A stretch of DNA of 64,000 nt, taken from positions 248,001 to 312,000 of the forward strand of contig CAVUJG010000001.1 of the NCBI GenBank assembly GCA_963741755.1, written 5' to 3'. Under the pieces are notes generated by a model. That model had not been told where the DNA came from. It saw only the letters and a program-made list of their open reading frames with translations, and searched no databases. Source of the DNA: Sva-07 sp963741755 (GTDB taxonomy: Bacteria > Actinomycetota > Acidimicrobiia > Acidimicrobiales > Ilumatobacteraceae). Shown piece by piece: positions 27,490 to 35,329 of this stretch (position 1 is the stretch's first letter; every line of letters starts with the position of its first letter). A program made the position numbers and the translations under genes.

Positions 27490-29568
27490 ATGGTGTCCTC
27501 ACGCGCCCTCGCTGCGCTTGCGCTCACTGCGTCGCTGCTGATCGCCGCGTGTTCCGGCGGATCGGACGACTCGGCGGCCGAGACGCAGCCGACCTCCCGC
27601 CCGACCGAGCCGAGCACGGCGACGCTGCCAACGACAACTGCTGCCGCCCCCGGCCTCGAGGCGGTCACCTACGAGCAGCTCGCGACGCAAGCGATCGACG
27701 GTGAGGTCGACGAGCTGACCCTCGTGCTGAGCGAGTTCGCGGCGCTGTTCGGCGTCGACGTCCCGGGAGCGATCGCCCTCCAGGTCGACGAGTCGCTGCC
27801 GACGCTCGGGACGGACGTGCTCCAGGAGATCACCCGCCTCGACGACCAGCTGACGGACGCGCAGCGGTCGATCATCGCGGCCCGGCTCGACGAGGTGCTC
27901 GTCGGCGAGGTCGTCTACGACACCAGCGACGACCCGGAGTACCAGGCGTTGTTCGACGGCCGCGGAGACGACATCGCCACCACCGAGCCCGAAGGCTTCG
28001 CACCGCGACGCCCGAGCCGACTCGACCCAGTCCTCGTCGGCTCGTTCGCGGACGGAGCGGCGGAGTTCTACGCGATCGAACTCGGCGGCCGACCGATGGA
28101 CATGGATGTGCGCACTGCGCCGGCCGAAGCAGCGAGGACGACGGGGGTGGACGGGCTGACCGAGTTCTTCGTCGACGGAGACGGTGACCGAACGTGCACC
28201 GTCACCATCTACGAACGCGAACGCAACCAGGGAGCGCATCTCATCTCGGTGATCGGCCACGAGGTGTTCCATTGCTGGCAGCACACCAACGCACCCTCCG
28301 CCACCGACGCTGGGTCGTGGGCGGGGTACTACAAGGAGGGACTGGCCACGTGGGTCGGCGAACAGTTCGTTGCGGGGCTCAGCTCCCCGACGGGGAGCGA
28401 CTTCGGATGGAACCACCTGCGCGGCTTCTTCCGGCCGTCCGACTTCTCACTGTTCGCCACGAAGTACACGGCCTACGGGTTCTGGAGCCAGGTCGCCGAG
28501 CTGCGCGGCGGGCCGGACGAACTCTGGGCCATCATCCCGGGCCTGAACGCCGTGGGCACCGATCGCGCCGCCGTGTTCGACAAGGCGCTCGTTGGTGTGG
28601 ACGAGTTGCGTCGCGCCGAACTCGCCGCGTCGTCGACGCGTCGTGCGGAGTGGTCACCGGCGTGGGACTTCGCGGCGTTGGGAATCCCGTCGGACGCGCG
28701 GCCGATCCTGGAGCGGGTGATCCGCCCGGGAACACGCATCGAGAAACTGGTCTCGGAGGGCCAGCAGGCGATCGTGGAGTTCGACCTGAGCGGTCTCGAC
28801 GCCGGCACGAACTGGATCGTGACCCGCACGAACACCGGCCTGACGTACAACCGGTTGGGCGACTTCGACGAGTACGCGACCCGGCTGACCGAGCAGACAC
28901 GCTTCTGCTACGGCGAGGCTTGCGTGTGCCCGGACGGCACCACCCCATTCTCGGACCTGCTCGCTTTGCCGCGTTCGGTGACCGCGCTGACGGTCGCACT
29001 CACGGGAAGCGCCACCGAAGGAGCGTCGGCATCGGTCGATGCCGCCGACGTCGAGAGCTTCTGCGACGAGCCGGTCGACACGTCGGTACCCGGGTCGGGA
29101 ACCTTCACGGGCAACGGAACCTGGCGGGCGACGGCTCCGGCGCTGACCGCGATGTTCACCAACGCCTCGGCATTCGGCTTCGGCGCCGAAGCGCTGTCGA
29201 TCGCGGGCGTCACCGGCGAGGTACTGATGGAGCTCCGCGACGACGGAACCGGCACGCTCACCTACCGACGCGTCACGGCGTTCATCAACGACAGCCAACT
29301 GCAGGACCTCACCATCGATGGAACCGGCCGATTCCAGTTCGGCGTCGAGGGCGGCGTGCTCACCGTGTCGGGCAACACCTTCACCGTGTCCGCCTCGTCG
29401 AGCGGGTTCGGCGACCCGCTGGTCATCACCGATCGCGACATCGAGGGCGGCGCCGGCGGCACGTCGACCTACACCGTCGGATTCGACGGTGAGCAACTCG
29501 TGTTGACCAGTGCCGAAGGCGCACGTGGCGCCGTCTTCTTCCCGACGACGTGGACCCGGGAGCGGTGA
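27490..29568 (+). CDS. Secreted lipoprotein with gluzincin-type HExxH motif
   Basis: 692 aa, no family recognised. The signal peptide ends in a lipobox (SLLIAACSGG; Cys about residue 20), then a Thr/Pro-rich linker. A metallopeptidase-like site is visible: GHEVFHCWQH with HEVFH at 257-261 and a downstream Glu in YKEGLATWVGE near 283, the HExxH...E spacing of gluzincins. A Cys pair (CYGEACVC) lies near 475. The last 200 residues are Gly/Thr/Ser-rich beta-type repeats (GTFTGNGTW, GEVLMELRDDGTGT). ATG is directly followed by GTG in the signal region. A cell-surface peptidase is the best reading. Confidence 0.75.
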   Translation: MVSSRALAALALTASLLIAACSGGSDDSAAETQPTSRPTEPSTATLPTTTAAAPGLEAVTYEQLATQAIDGEVDELTLVLSEFAALFGVDVPGAIALQVDESLPTLGTDVLQEITRLDDQLTDAQRSIIAARLDEVLVGEVVYDTSDDPEYQALFDGRGDDIATTEPEGFAPRRPSRLDPVLVGSFADGAAEFYAIELGGRPMDMDVRTAPAEAARTTGVDGLTEFFVDGDGDRTCTVTIYERERNQGAHLISVIGHEVFHCWQHTNAPSATDAGSWAGYYKEGLATWVGEQFVAGLSSPTGSDFGWNHLRGFFRPSDFSLFATKYTAYGFWSQVAELRGGPDELWAIIPGLNAVGTDRAAVFDKALVGVDELRRAELAASSTRRAEWSPAWDFAALGIPSDARPILERVIRPGTRIEKLVSEGQQAIVEFDLSGLDAGTNWIVTRTNTGLTYNRLGDFDEYATRLTEQTRFCYGEACVCPDGTTPFSDLLALPRSVTALTVALTGSATEGASASVDAADVESFCDEPVDTSVPGSGTFTGNGTWRATAPALTAMFTNASAFGFGAEALSIAGVTGEVLMELRDDGTGTLTYRRVTAFINDSQLQDLTIDGTGRFQFGVEGGVLTVSGNTFTVSASSSGFGDPLVITDRDIEGGAGGTSTYTVGFDGEQLVLTSAEGARGAVFFPTTWTRER

Positions 29569-29578
29569 CCCGACCCGC

Positions 29579-30151
29579 TCAGCAGCGGGCGTCGAGGATC
29601 ACGGCGACCTCGTCGCCGTGAGGCCGGGTGGGACCGACGGCCGACATCATGAACGAACCGGACACGATCGCCCCGTCCACCGTGAGCGGCTCCGTACCGA
29701 GGTCGGCCGTGTAGAGCATGAGGTTGTTCTCGCCCTCGTCGTCGAAGTCGCCTTCGAGGGTGCCGACCTGGGTGATGAAGTCCTCGTCGAGACCGGCTCG
29801 GGTCAGCTGGAACACGAACTCGCCGTCGGCGGTGCGACCGAACAGGTCGTAGCTGTCGGGGATCACGAAATCGTCGGTGTTCGACGTCTCGCAGGTCGTC
29901 ATCTCGAACACGTAGTCCGTCCCGTCGACCATCGTCAGTGTGGCCGTCCCCTCCCCACCGCCGCTGGATTCCTCCGGCGCGGCCGCGGGCGCGTCGACGG
30001 CTTCGGTGTTGGACGCATCGCCGTCGTCCGTCTGGCTCTCGACCGGTGCGGGCTCACCCGACCCATCATCGGATCCGCAGCCCACGACACCGGCGACCAC
30101 CACCGAGCTGAGCAGGATCGATCGAGCCGCACTGCGCATGGAGGTTCTCAT
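29579..30151 (-). CDS. Small acidic lipoprotein, hypothetical
   Basis: 190 aa from ATG at 30151 (an upstream in-frame start would place polar residues before the signal). Signal peptide SILLSSVVVAGVVGC with lipobox Cys near residue 23, then a Gly/Ser/Asp/Glu-rich linker to about 60, and a beta-rich globular part with one Cys (FEMTTCETSNTDDF). The TATLTMVDGTDYVF start of the domain is seen in many actinobacterial surface lipoproteins of unknown function. Convergent with the peptidase-like gene, 10 bp apart. Confidence 0.7.
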   Translation of the reverse strand: MRTSMRSAARSILLSSVVVAGVVGCGSDDGSGEPAPVESQTDDGDASNTEAVDAPAAAPEESSGGGEGTATLTMVDGTDYVFEMTTCETSNTDDFVIPDSYDLFGRTADGEFVFQLTRAGLDEDFITQVGTLEGDFDDEGENNLMLYTADLGTEPLTVDGAIVSGSFMMSAVGPTRPHGDEVAVILDARC

Positions 30152-30219
30152 GCTGCAACGGTTGCCCGCGATGACGGCTGCGGGCAATACGTCATTCGAC
30201 GTAGGCGGTACGGTGGCCG

Positions 30220-31284
30220 ATGGACTCCGTGCTCGATGATGTCGACCTGCGCGCCGTCCTCGCCGCCGCCACGGCCATCGCTTCTCATCCTGCCCCCGAC
30301 ATCGAAGCGACGCTGGAACTCGTGAGGTCGTTGATCGACTGCACGAGCGCGTCGTTCAACGACATGGCCCTGGCGGCCGGCGACTTCCGCTACGTCATCG
30401 TGCCGCCCGACCACGACGAACTCGCCACGCGACTCAAGCCGGTGTACGACCGACTGGCGGGCACACAGCACCCACTGATCGGCGCTGCGCTCGTCGAGCC
30501 ACTCAGAGGTGCGATCAGGTTCTGCGACGTTCCGGCCGGTGCCACGTTCACCGACACCGAGCTCTTCAACGAGTTCTTCGTTCCGTTCGGGCTCCGCTAC
30601 CAGATGGTGATCCAGCTCCCGGCGCCGCCCGACACGATCGTCGGCTACGCACTCAACCGCAGCCCCGACGAGGGTGAGTTCAGTGACCGCGACGTCGCGG
30701 TCCTCAACGCGATCGCGCCGTACCTGGCGATGCACCACCGTCACCTGTTCGACCGCGAGCGCGGCCGGGCCGTCGCCGCCGAGGTCGACCGCGACGGCGG
30801 CTGGCACGTCATGACAGCGCGCGCCGACGGCACCGTCGACGCCTCGTCGTCGCAGTCGGCACTGGCAGCGTTCGCCCCCGGCGGTCGACTCGCCGAGCAG
30901 GTCGTGACGCTGTTGCCCACCGCACACCAGTTGGCGAGCGAGTCGACGACCTGCGATGTCACCGTCGACGACGTTCGATGGCGGTGTGTGATCCACCCCG
31001 TGCCGGTCGGGCCGGCCGTCCTGCTCGTGCGTCGACTCGTCGACGAACGTCTGGAGGCGGGCCCGTTGATCGAAGTGGGCCTCACGCCTCGTCAAGCCGA
31101 GGTCGCCCTCGAACTGGCCCGCACCGGCGGCACCAACTCGCAGCTCGCCCGGTCGCTGGACATCTCCGAGGGCACGATCAAGAAGCACCTCGAAGCCGTC
31201 TTTCGAGCGCTCGGCGTCGACGGCCGCGCCGGCGCCATCGTCGCGATCACGGATCTGGCCGGCATCGCCGGCGCACCACGCTGA
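30220..31284 (+). CDS. LuxR-type transcriptional regulator with N-terminal GAF-like region
   Basis: 354 aa. The C-terminal 60 residues form a LuxR/GerE helix-turn-helix: GLTPRQAEVALELARTGGTN, then LARSLDISEGTIKKHLEAVF. Residues 20-170 have GAF-type spacing (SFNDMALAAGDFRYVIV, SDRDVAVLNAIAPYLAMH), suggesting a small-molecule or redox input. No receiver domain, hence not a classic two-component regulator. Divergent from the acidic lipoprotein with 68 bp between starts, so it may control that gene. Confidence 0.85.
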   Translation: MDSVLDDVDLRAVLAAATAIASHPAPDIEATLELVRSLIDCTSASFNDMALAAGDFRYVIVPPDHDELATRLKPVYDRLAGTQHPLIGAALVEPLRGAIRFCDVPAGATFTDTELFNEFFVPFGLRYQMVIQLPAPPDTIVGYALNRSPDEGEFSDRDVAVLNAIAPYLAMHHRHLFDRERGRAVAAEVDRDGGWHVMTARADGTVDASSSQSALAAFAPGGRLAEQVVTLLPTAHQLASESTTCDVTVDDVRWRCVIHPVPVGPAVLLVRRLVDERLEAGPLIEVGLTPRQAEVALELARTGGTNSQLARSLDISEGTIKKHLEAVFRALGVDGRAGAIVAITDLAGIAGAPR

Positions 31285-31308
31285 GGGCACCGGCCCCCGG
31301 CGAGGCCG

Positions 31309-31509
31309 TCAGGGCGAAGTCGGGGCGGACGAGGGTGACGGGACCGTCCGCGACGCGTCGAGTCGGGCATGCAATCGCGCGCGCAGCTCGTCGGGAGCCA
31401 ACTCCGCCCAGGTGCGCCGCTGGCGCTGTCGGTACACGACCACGCCAGTGGCGCCGAGCACCGCCACGACGCCGGCGACACCGAGGAGCTTGGCCCACCT
31501 CACGACCAC
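31309..31509 (-). CDS. Small single-pass membrane protein, hypothetical
   Basis: 66 aa: a transmembrane helix at about 8-26 (LLGVAGVVAVLGATGVVVY), a cluster of Arg/Gln immediately after (inside), then a short helix ELAPDELRARLHARL and a Ser/Pro tail. Divergent from the hydrolase gene at 31538 with 28 bp between. No known family, but the amphipathic design looks like real protein. Confidence 0.5.
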   Translation of the reverse strand: MVVRWAKLLGVAGVVAVLGATGVVVYRQRQRRTWAELAPDELRARLHARLDASRTVPSPSSAPTSP

Positions 31510-31537
31510 CTACGTTAGGACGCGATGGCTGACCTCG

Positions 31538-32164
31538 ATGACGCTCCGCGACGCCCTGGACATCGCGGCGACCGGCGACGTGTGGCTCTTCCGGGGGCGA
31601 TCGGTCGCGGATCGAGCGATCCGGCTGTTCACCAACAGCCCGGTCAATCACGTCGGCATGGTGCTCGCCATCGACGACCTGCCACCGTTGATCTGGCATG
31701 CCGAGTTGGGTGCGAGCATGCCGAACGTGTGGACCGGCGAACGTGATCGGGGCGCGCAGCTGCATCGACTCGATCGAGCGGTGAGCGTGTGGACGAACCG
31801 CTACGGCCAGCAGCCATGGTTCCGCCAGATCGACCTCGACGTCACCGACGAGATGGAGAACGCGGCGCTTTCCGTCGTCGCCGAGTACAGCGGGCGCGGC
31901 TTTCCGAGCACGAAGACACTGGCCCGGCACTGGCTCGCTGGCCGTGCCCGCCGGCATGTGTCGCTGACCGACGTGTACTGCGCCGAGCTCGTGGCGGTGA
32001 CCTACGAGCGCATGGGGTTGCTCGGATCCGACCGGCCGCCGAACTGGTACGACCCCGGCACCTTCTGGAGCGGTGATCGCCTGCAGCTCGTCGGTGCCGA
32101 ACTCGGCGCCGAGATCCACGTCACCGACGTTCCTCCCGTCGACGACAACTGGCGCGACGGCTGA
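31538..32164 (+). CDS. NlpC/P60-like (YiiX/YebB-type) cysteine hydrolase
   Basis: 208 aa, from ATG at 31538. The permuted papain-like layout is seen: a catalytic His in SPVNHVGMVLA near 38-48 and a catalytic Cys in TDVYCAELVAVTYERMG near 147-163, with an acidic/Arg GDVWLFRGRS start. These enzymes cut peptidoglycan peptides or lipid amides. No signal peptide is apparent, which favours an intracellular or membrane-lipid substrate. Convergent with the SDR gene, 7 bp apart. Confidence 0.7.
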   Translation: MTLRDALDIAATGDVWLFRGRSVADRAIRLFTNSPVNHVGMVLAIDDLPPLIWHAELGASMPNVWTGERDRGAQLHRLDRAVSVWTNRYGQQPWFRQIDLDVTDEMENAALSVVAEYSGRGFPSTKTLARHWLAGRARRHVSLTDVYCAELVAVTYERMGLLGSDRPPNWYDPGTFWSGDRLQLVGAELGAEIHVTDVPPVDDNWRDG

Positions 32165-32171
32165 CGCTGCG

Positions 32172-32924
32172 CTACAGGTTGGTCATGCCGCCATCGACGC
32201 GGATCACCTGGCCGGTGACGTAGGCGGCCTTGTCCGAGGCGAGGAAACACGCGACGTCGGCGATCTCGTCGGCGGTACCCCAGCGGCCGAGCGGGACGCT
32301 CTTCACGAAGTTCTTCCTGACCGCCTCCTCACCGAGCAGCTCGAACGTCGGACCCCACATCTCGGTGTCGACAAGACCTGGGGCGACGGCGTTGACGCGC
32401 ACGCCCTTCGACGCCCACTCATTCGCGAGGTTCTTCGTCAGGGTGTTCAGCCCGCCCTTCGACGCGGCGTAGGCACCCTGGGTTCCGCCGGCGCCCGTGG
32501 CGGCCGTCGACGTGATGTTGACGATCGACCCCTGCGACGCGAACAGCGGCTTGGCGAACGCCGAGCAGAGCATGAAGGCTTGGCGGAGGTTGACGAAGAG
32601 CGTCTCGTCGATCGCGTCGCCGGTCACCTTCGACGCCGGCTGATTGCGCTCGACGGCCGCATTGTTGACCAGCACGTCCAGCCCGCCGAACGCCTCCAAC
32701 ACCGTCGACGAGATCCGTTCGACCGAGTCGGAGTCCGACAGATCGACGGCGATCACCAGCGGATCGTTGACCAGATCGGCCGCGATCGACGAGAGCCGGT
32801 CGGCACTGCGCGCCACCAACGCCACCCGAGCACCACCCGCATCGAGTTGGCGAACGATCGCTTCGCCGATGCCGCGGCTGGCCCCGGTGACGACCGCTGT
32901 CTTGCCCGTGAAGTCGAACGACAT
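32172..32924 (-). CDS. Short-chain dehydrogenase/reductase (SDR)
   Basis: 250 aa classical SDR: cofactor motif TGASRGIG (14-21), NNAA near 88-91, catalytic Ser in NITSTAATGA, Tyr-x3-Lys in YAASKGGL, and the C-terminal RVDGGM. The lone Arg after the glycine motif and ARSADRL favours NADP(H). It follows the LLM oxidoreductase by 8 nt in the same operon. Substrate likely a hydroxyacyl or alcohol, not assignable. Confidence 0.9.
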   Translation of the reverse strand: MSFDFTGKTAVVTGASRGIGEAIVRQLDAGGARVALVARSADRLSSIAADLVNDPLVIAVDLSDSDSVERISSTVLEAFGGLDVLVNNAAVERNQPASKVTGDAIDETLFVNLRQAFMLCSAFAKPLFASQGSIVNITSTAATGAGGTQGAYAASKGGLNTLTKNLANEWASKGVRVNAVAPGLVDTEMWGPTFELLGEEAVRKNFVKSVPLGRWGTADEIADVACFLASDKAAYVTGQVIRVDGGMTNL

Positions 32925-32932
32925 GAGCGAGC

Positions 32933-33871
32933 TCAGGTTCCGGCAAGCGTCGCGACGATCGGCGCGAACGATTCGAGGGCGTTGGACTGCACCGTCACGT
33001 ACGATCCCTGCCAGCGCTCGCGCTGTTCGATCAGTTCGTCGACGATCTGCTCGGCCGATCCGACGATCATGTGCGGGCTCGCGAGCAGCGTGGCGGCATC
33101 CATCCCCATCGAGCCGCCGACCTTGCCCGCGACGGTGTCGCGATCGTCGGTGACGACGGTGGCGAACTTGAGGATGCTGATCTCGATGTCGGCGAAGCGG
33201 TCGCCGGCCGCGTCGCGCACCCAGCCGAGCTTCTCGTCGGTGGCGTCAGCCGACATCGATGCAGCAGCCTCGGCGCCGAACTTTCCGGCGCCGACGTTGG
33301 GGTTGACACCGACGATGTCCGCGAGTCGGGCGGCGGTCGAGAGCACGCGCTTCGCACCGCCACCGATGACGAGTGGCGGGCCACCCGCTTGCACGGGCTT
33401 GGGCATGCCGTTCATCTCAGTGATCGTGTAGTGGTCGCCCTCGAACGAGAACGCGTCGTCGCCCCAGAGCCCGCGCAACACGGCGGCGGCCTCGATCATG
33501 CGGTCGATGCGCAGGCCGGCGCGATCGTGCGGAATGCCGGTCCACGCGTAGTCCTCCGTCATCCAGCCGGCACCGAGGCCGACCTCGAGCCGTCCGTCGC
33601 TCAACAGATCGAGGGTGGCGGTCTCCTTGGCCAGCTCCGCCGGATGGCGGAAGTCGTTGCAGAAGACCAGCGCGCCCACGCGGAGCGACTCGGTCACGGC
33701 GGCCGCAGCCGCCAGCGCCGGAACGGGCGACAGCTGGTCGCCGAAGTGGTCGGGCATCAGCAGCGTCGAGTAGCCGAGCGACTCGGCCTTCCTGGCGGTC
33801 TCGGTCCACTCGGACGACGAGCTGGCCTTCGCGGCCATGACACCGAAACGGAACGGGCGTGGATGACTCAT
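32933..33871 (-). CDS. LLM-class (F420-dependent) oxidoreductase
   Basis: 312 aa luciferase-like TIM-barrel protein. Signature parts are FRFGVMAAKA at the start, YSTLLMPDHFGDQLSPV, the VGLGAGWMTEDY loop typical of F420-using members, and PPLVIGGGAKRVL. I start at ATG 33871 (MSHPRPF); a TTG/ATG six codons upstream adds only polar residues. Encoded before the SDR with an 8-nt gap, so the two probably act in sequence on one substrate. Confidence 0.88.
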   Translation of the reverse strand: MSHPRPFRFGVMAAKASSSSEWTETARKAESLGYSTLLMPDHFGDQLSPVPALAAAAAVTESLRVGALVFCNDFRHPAELAKETATLDLLSDGRLEVGLGAGWMTEDYAWTGIPHDRAGLRIDRMIEAAAVLRGLWGDDAFSFEGDHYTITEMNGMPKPVQAGGPPLVIGGGAKRVLSTAARLADIVGVNPNVGAGKFGAEAAASMSADATDEKLGWVRDAAGDRFADIEISILKFATVVTDDRDTVAGKVGGSMGMDAATLLASPHMIVGSAEQIVDELIEQRERWQGSYVTVQSNALESFAPIVATLAGT

Positions 33872-33920
33872 GCGGCGAGCCTGGCACATCTCGTTCGTCG
33901 AAATCGCTCCGACGCCGCCG

Positions 33921-35096
33921 TCAGTACGAGCGCGGCAGGCCGAGCACCTGCTGGGCGATGTAGTTGCACGTCATCTCCTGGCTGACCGGCGCGAGGCGCT
34001 GCAGACGCGCCTCGCGCCAGTACCGCTCGACGTGATACTCGACCGCGTAGCCGAGGCCCCCGTGGGTCTGCAGTGCCTGGTCCGCAGCGAAGAAGCTCGC
34101 CTCGGCGGCCAGATACTTCGCCGTGTTGGCCTGCTCGCCGCACTCGAGACCCTGGTCGTACCGCCACGCCGCGTCACGCCACATCAGGCCGGCCGCGTTG
34201 AGCTCCATGTGCGCCTTGGCCAGCGGATGGGCGATCGCCTGGTTGGCGCCGATCGGACGGTCGAACACGATCCGCTCGTTTGCGTATCCGACCGCTCGCC
34301 GAAGGGCGACCTCGCCGATCCCACATGCCATCGCGGCGAGCAACACGCGCTCGGGGTTGAGCCCATGGAGGATCTGCTGGAACCCCCGACCGCGTTCACC
34401 GACGAGCCGCCAGCCCTCGACGGGAAGGTCGTCGTAGGCGACCTCGCACGACGCCACTGCGTTGCGACCGAGCTTCGGGATCGGTGCGATGTCGCAGTAC
34501 TCGGGGTCGAGGTCGACGAGGAACAGGCTCAGCCCGTCGAAGCGTCGTCGAGGATCCTGCGCATCCGCGTCCTCGGTACGGGCGAGCAGGAGGCACACCT
34601 CCGATTCGAGCGCCTTCGACGTCCAGATCTTGCGACCCCGCACGATGAAGCCGCCGTTGCCGTCGTCGACCGCTCTCGTGCTGATGCGCGACGTGTCGGT
34701 GCCGGCGTCGGGTTCGGTGACCCCGAAGGCGACGTGCAGGTCGCCGACCGCCGCCCGGGGCAGGAACGTCTCCTTCAGCCGATCGTTGCCGAACTTCACC
34801 ACCGGGTTCAGCCCGAACATCGTCAGGTGCAGCGCCGACGACCCGTTCATCGCAGCGCCCGACGCAGCCACCCGGTTGAGCACGATCGCGCACTCGGTGA
34901 TGCCGCGCCCCCCGCCGCCGTACTCCTCGGGGATGGCAACACCGAGCCAGCCGCCCTCGGCCATCGCCGCATAGAACGCCCACGGAAATTCATGGCGTTG
35001 GTCTCGCTCGGCCCAGTACGTGTCGTCGAAGTCGGCACACACCTGATCGACGGCGCCGGCGATCGCGAGATGGTCGTCATCGAGGCTGAAGTCCAT
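33921..35096 (-). CDS. Acyl-CoA dehydrogenase
   Basis: 391 aa, full length. FAD-binding middle segment FGVTEPDAGTDTSRIST and FIVRGRKIWTSKA, C-terminal QALQTHGGLGYAVEYHVER with the usual RxxxLQRLAPVS end. The catalytic base position is within the LNPERVLLAAMACG helix region, consistent with an alpha-subfamily or long-chain enzyme, but I cannot fix chain length. ATG at 35096. Its upstream region holds the C-rich tract and palindrome annotated below, and its divergent neighbour is also an acyl-CoA-dehydrogenase-fold enzyme. Confidence 0.92.
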   Translation of the reverse strand: MDFSLDDDHLAIAGAVDQVCADFDDTYWAERDQRHEFPWAFYAAMAEGGWLGVAIPEEYGGGGRGITECAIVLNRVAASGAAMNGSSALHLTMFGLNPVVKFGNDRLKETFLPRAAVGDLHVAFGVTEPDAGTDTSRISTRAVDDGNGGFIVRGRKIWTSKALESEVCLLLARTEDADAQDPRRRFDGLSLFLVDLDPEYCDIAPIPKLGRNAVASCEVAYDDLPVEGWRLVGERGRGFQQILHGLNPERVLLAAMACGIGEVALRRAVGYANERIVFDRPIGANQAIAHPLAKAHMELNAAGLMWRDAAWRYDQGLECGEQANTAKYLAAEASFFAADQALQTHGGLGYAVEYHVERYWREARLQRLAPVSQEMTCNYIAQQVLGLPRSY

Positions 35097-35126
35097 GCCA
35101 CAGTCTCGCGGTCGACCGTCGCATCT

Positions 35127-35167
35127 CCCCCAACCCCAACCCCAACCCCACCCCCAACCCCAACCCC
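35127..35167 (-). repeat. Telomere-like G-rich tract upstream of acyl-CoA dehydrogenase
   Basis: Seven runs of four or five C separated by A or AA on the plus strand, that is G4-5 runs separated by T or TT on the minus (coding) strand of the acyl-CoA dehydrogenase. The tract starts 31 bp upstream of that gene's start codon. It can form one or more intramolecular G-quadruplexes. It runs directly into the palindromic element at 35164. Confidence 0.75.
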
Positions 35168-35220
35168 GAAATTCGGAGCGGATATCGCGCTCAGCGCGAG
35201 ATTGGCTCCGAATTTCGGGG
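35164..35220. repeat. Dispersed palindromic element, copy A
   Basis: Perfect 16-bp arms, CCCCGAAATTCGGAGC (35164-35179) and its reverse complement (35205-35220), around a 25-nt loop that itself contains a 6-bp palindrome (TCGCGC / GCGCGA, 35185-35199). Copies B (37433) and C (52309) share the arm core AAATTCGGAGC, the 25-nt loop length and a TCGCGCT..A.CG loop core. Confidence 0.85.
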
Positions 35221-35272
35221 TGGGGTCGAGCGCGACGCCACGAGCGGACTCGGTCGACGTCGACGGAATGAA

Positions 35273-35288
35273 TTAACCTCACGGTCAA
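35273..35288. promoter_or_regulatory. Candidate operator between divergent acyl-CoA dehydrogenase-type genes
   Basis: TTAACCTCACGGTCAA is a near-palindrome (TTAACC against TTGACC on the other strand, 5 of 6 matching) in the A/T-rich part of the divergent promoter region, 41 bp before the ATG at 35330. Sites of this TTGACC type are typical for TetR-family repressors of acyl-CoA and lipid genes. The TetR gene at 38813 closes the cluster and is the natural candidate. No second copy was found in the window. Confidence 0.35.
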
Positions 35289-35329
35289 TAAGCCGAGGTC
35301 GACGAACGACAGAAACGGGGGTCGTGGAC

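Noticed and set aside
35127..35167. C-rich repeat as a CRISPR or VNTR coding repeat
   Set aside because: Unit is only 6 bp without spacers and is intergenic.
35097..35288. N-terminal extension of acyl-CoA dehydrogenase with a (GW)n stretch
   Set aside because: The GW repeat is the translation of the G-rich tract; the enzyme starts at ATG 35096.
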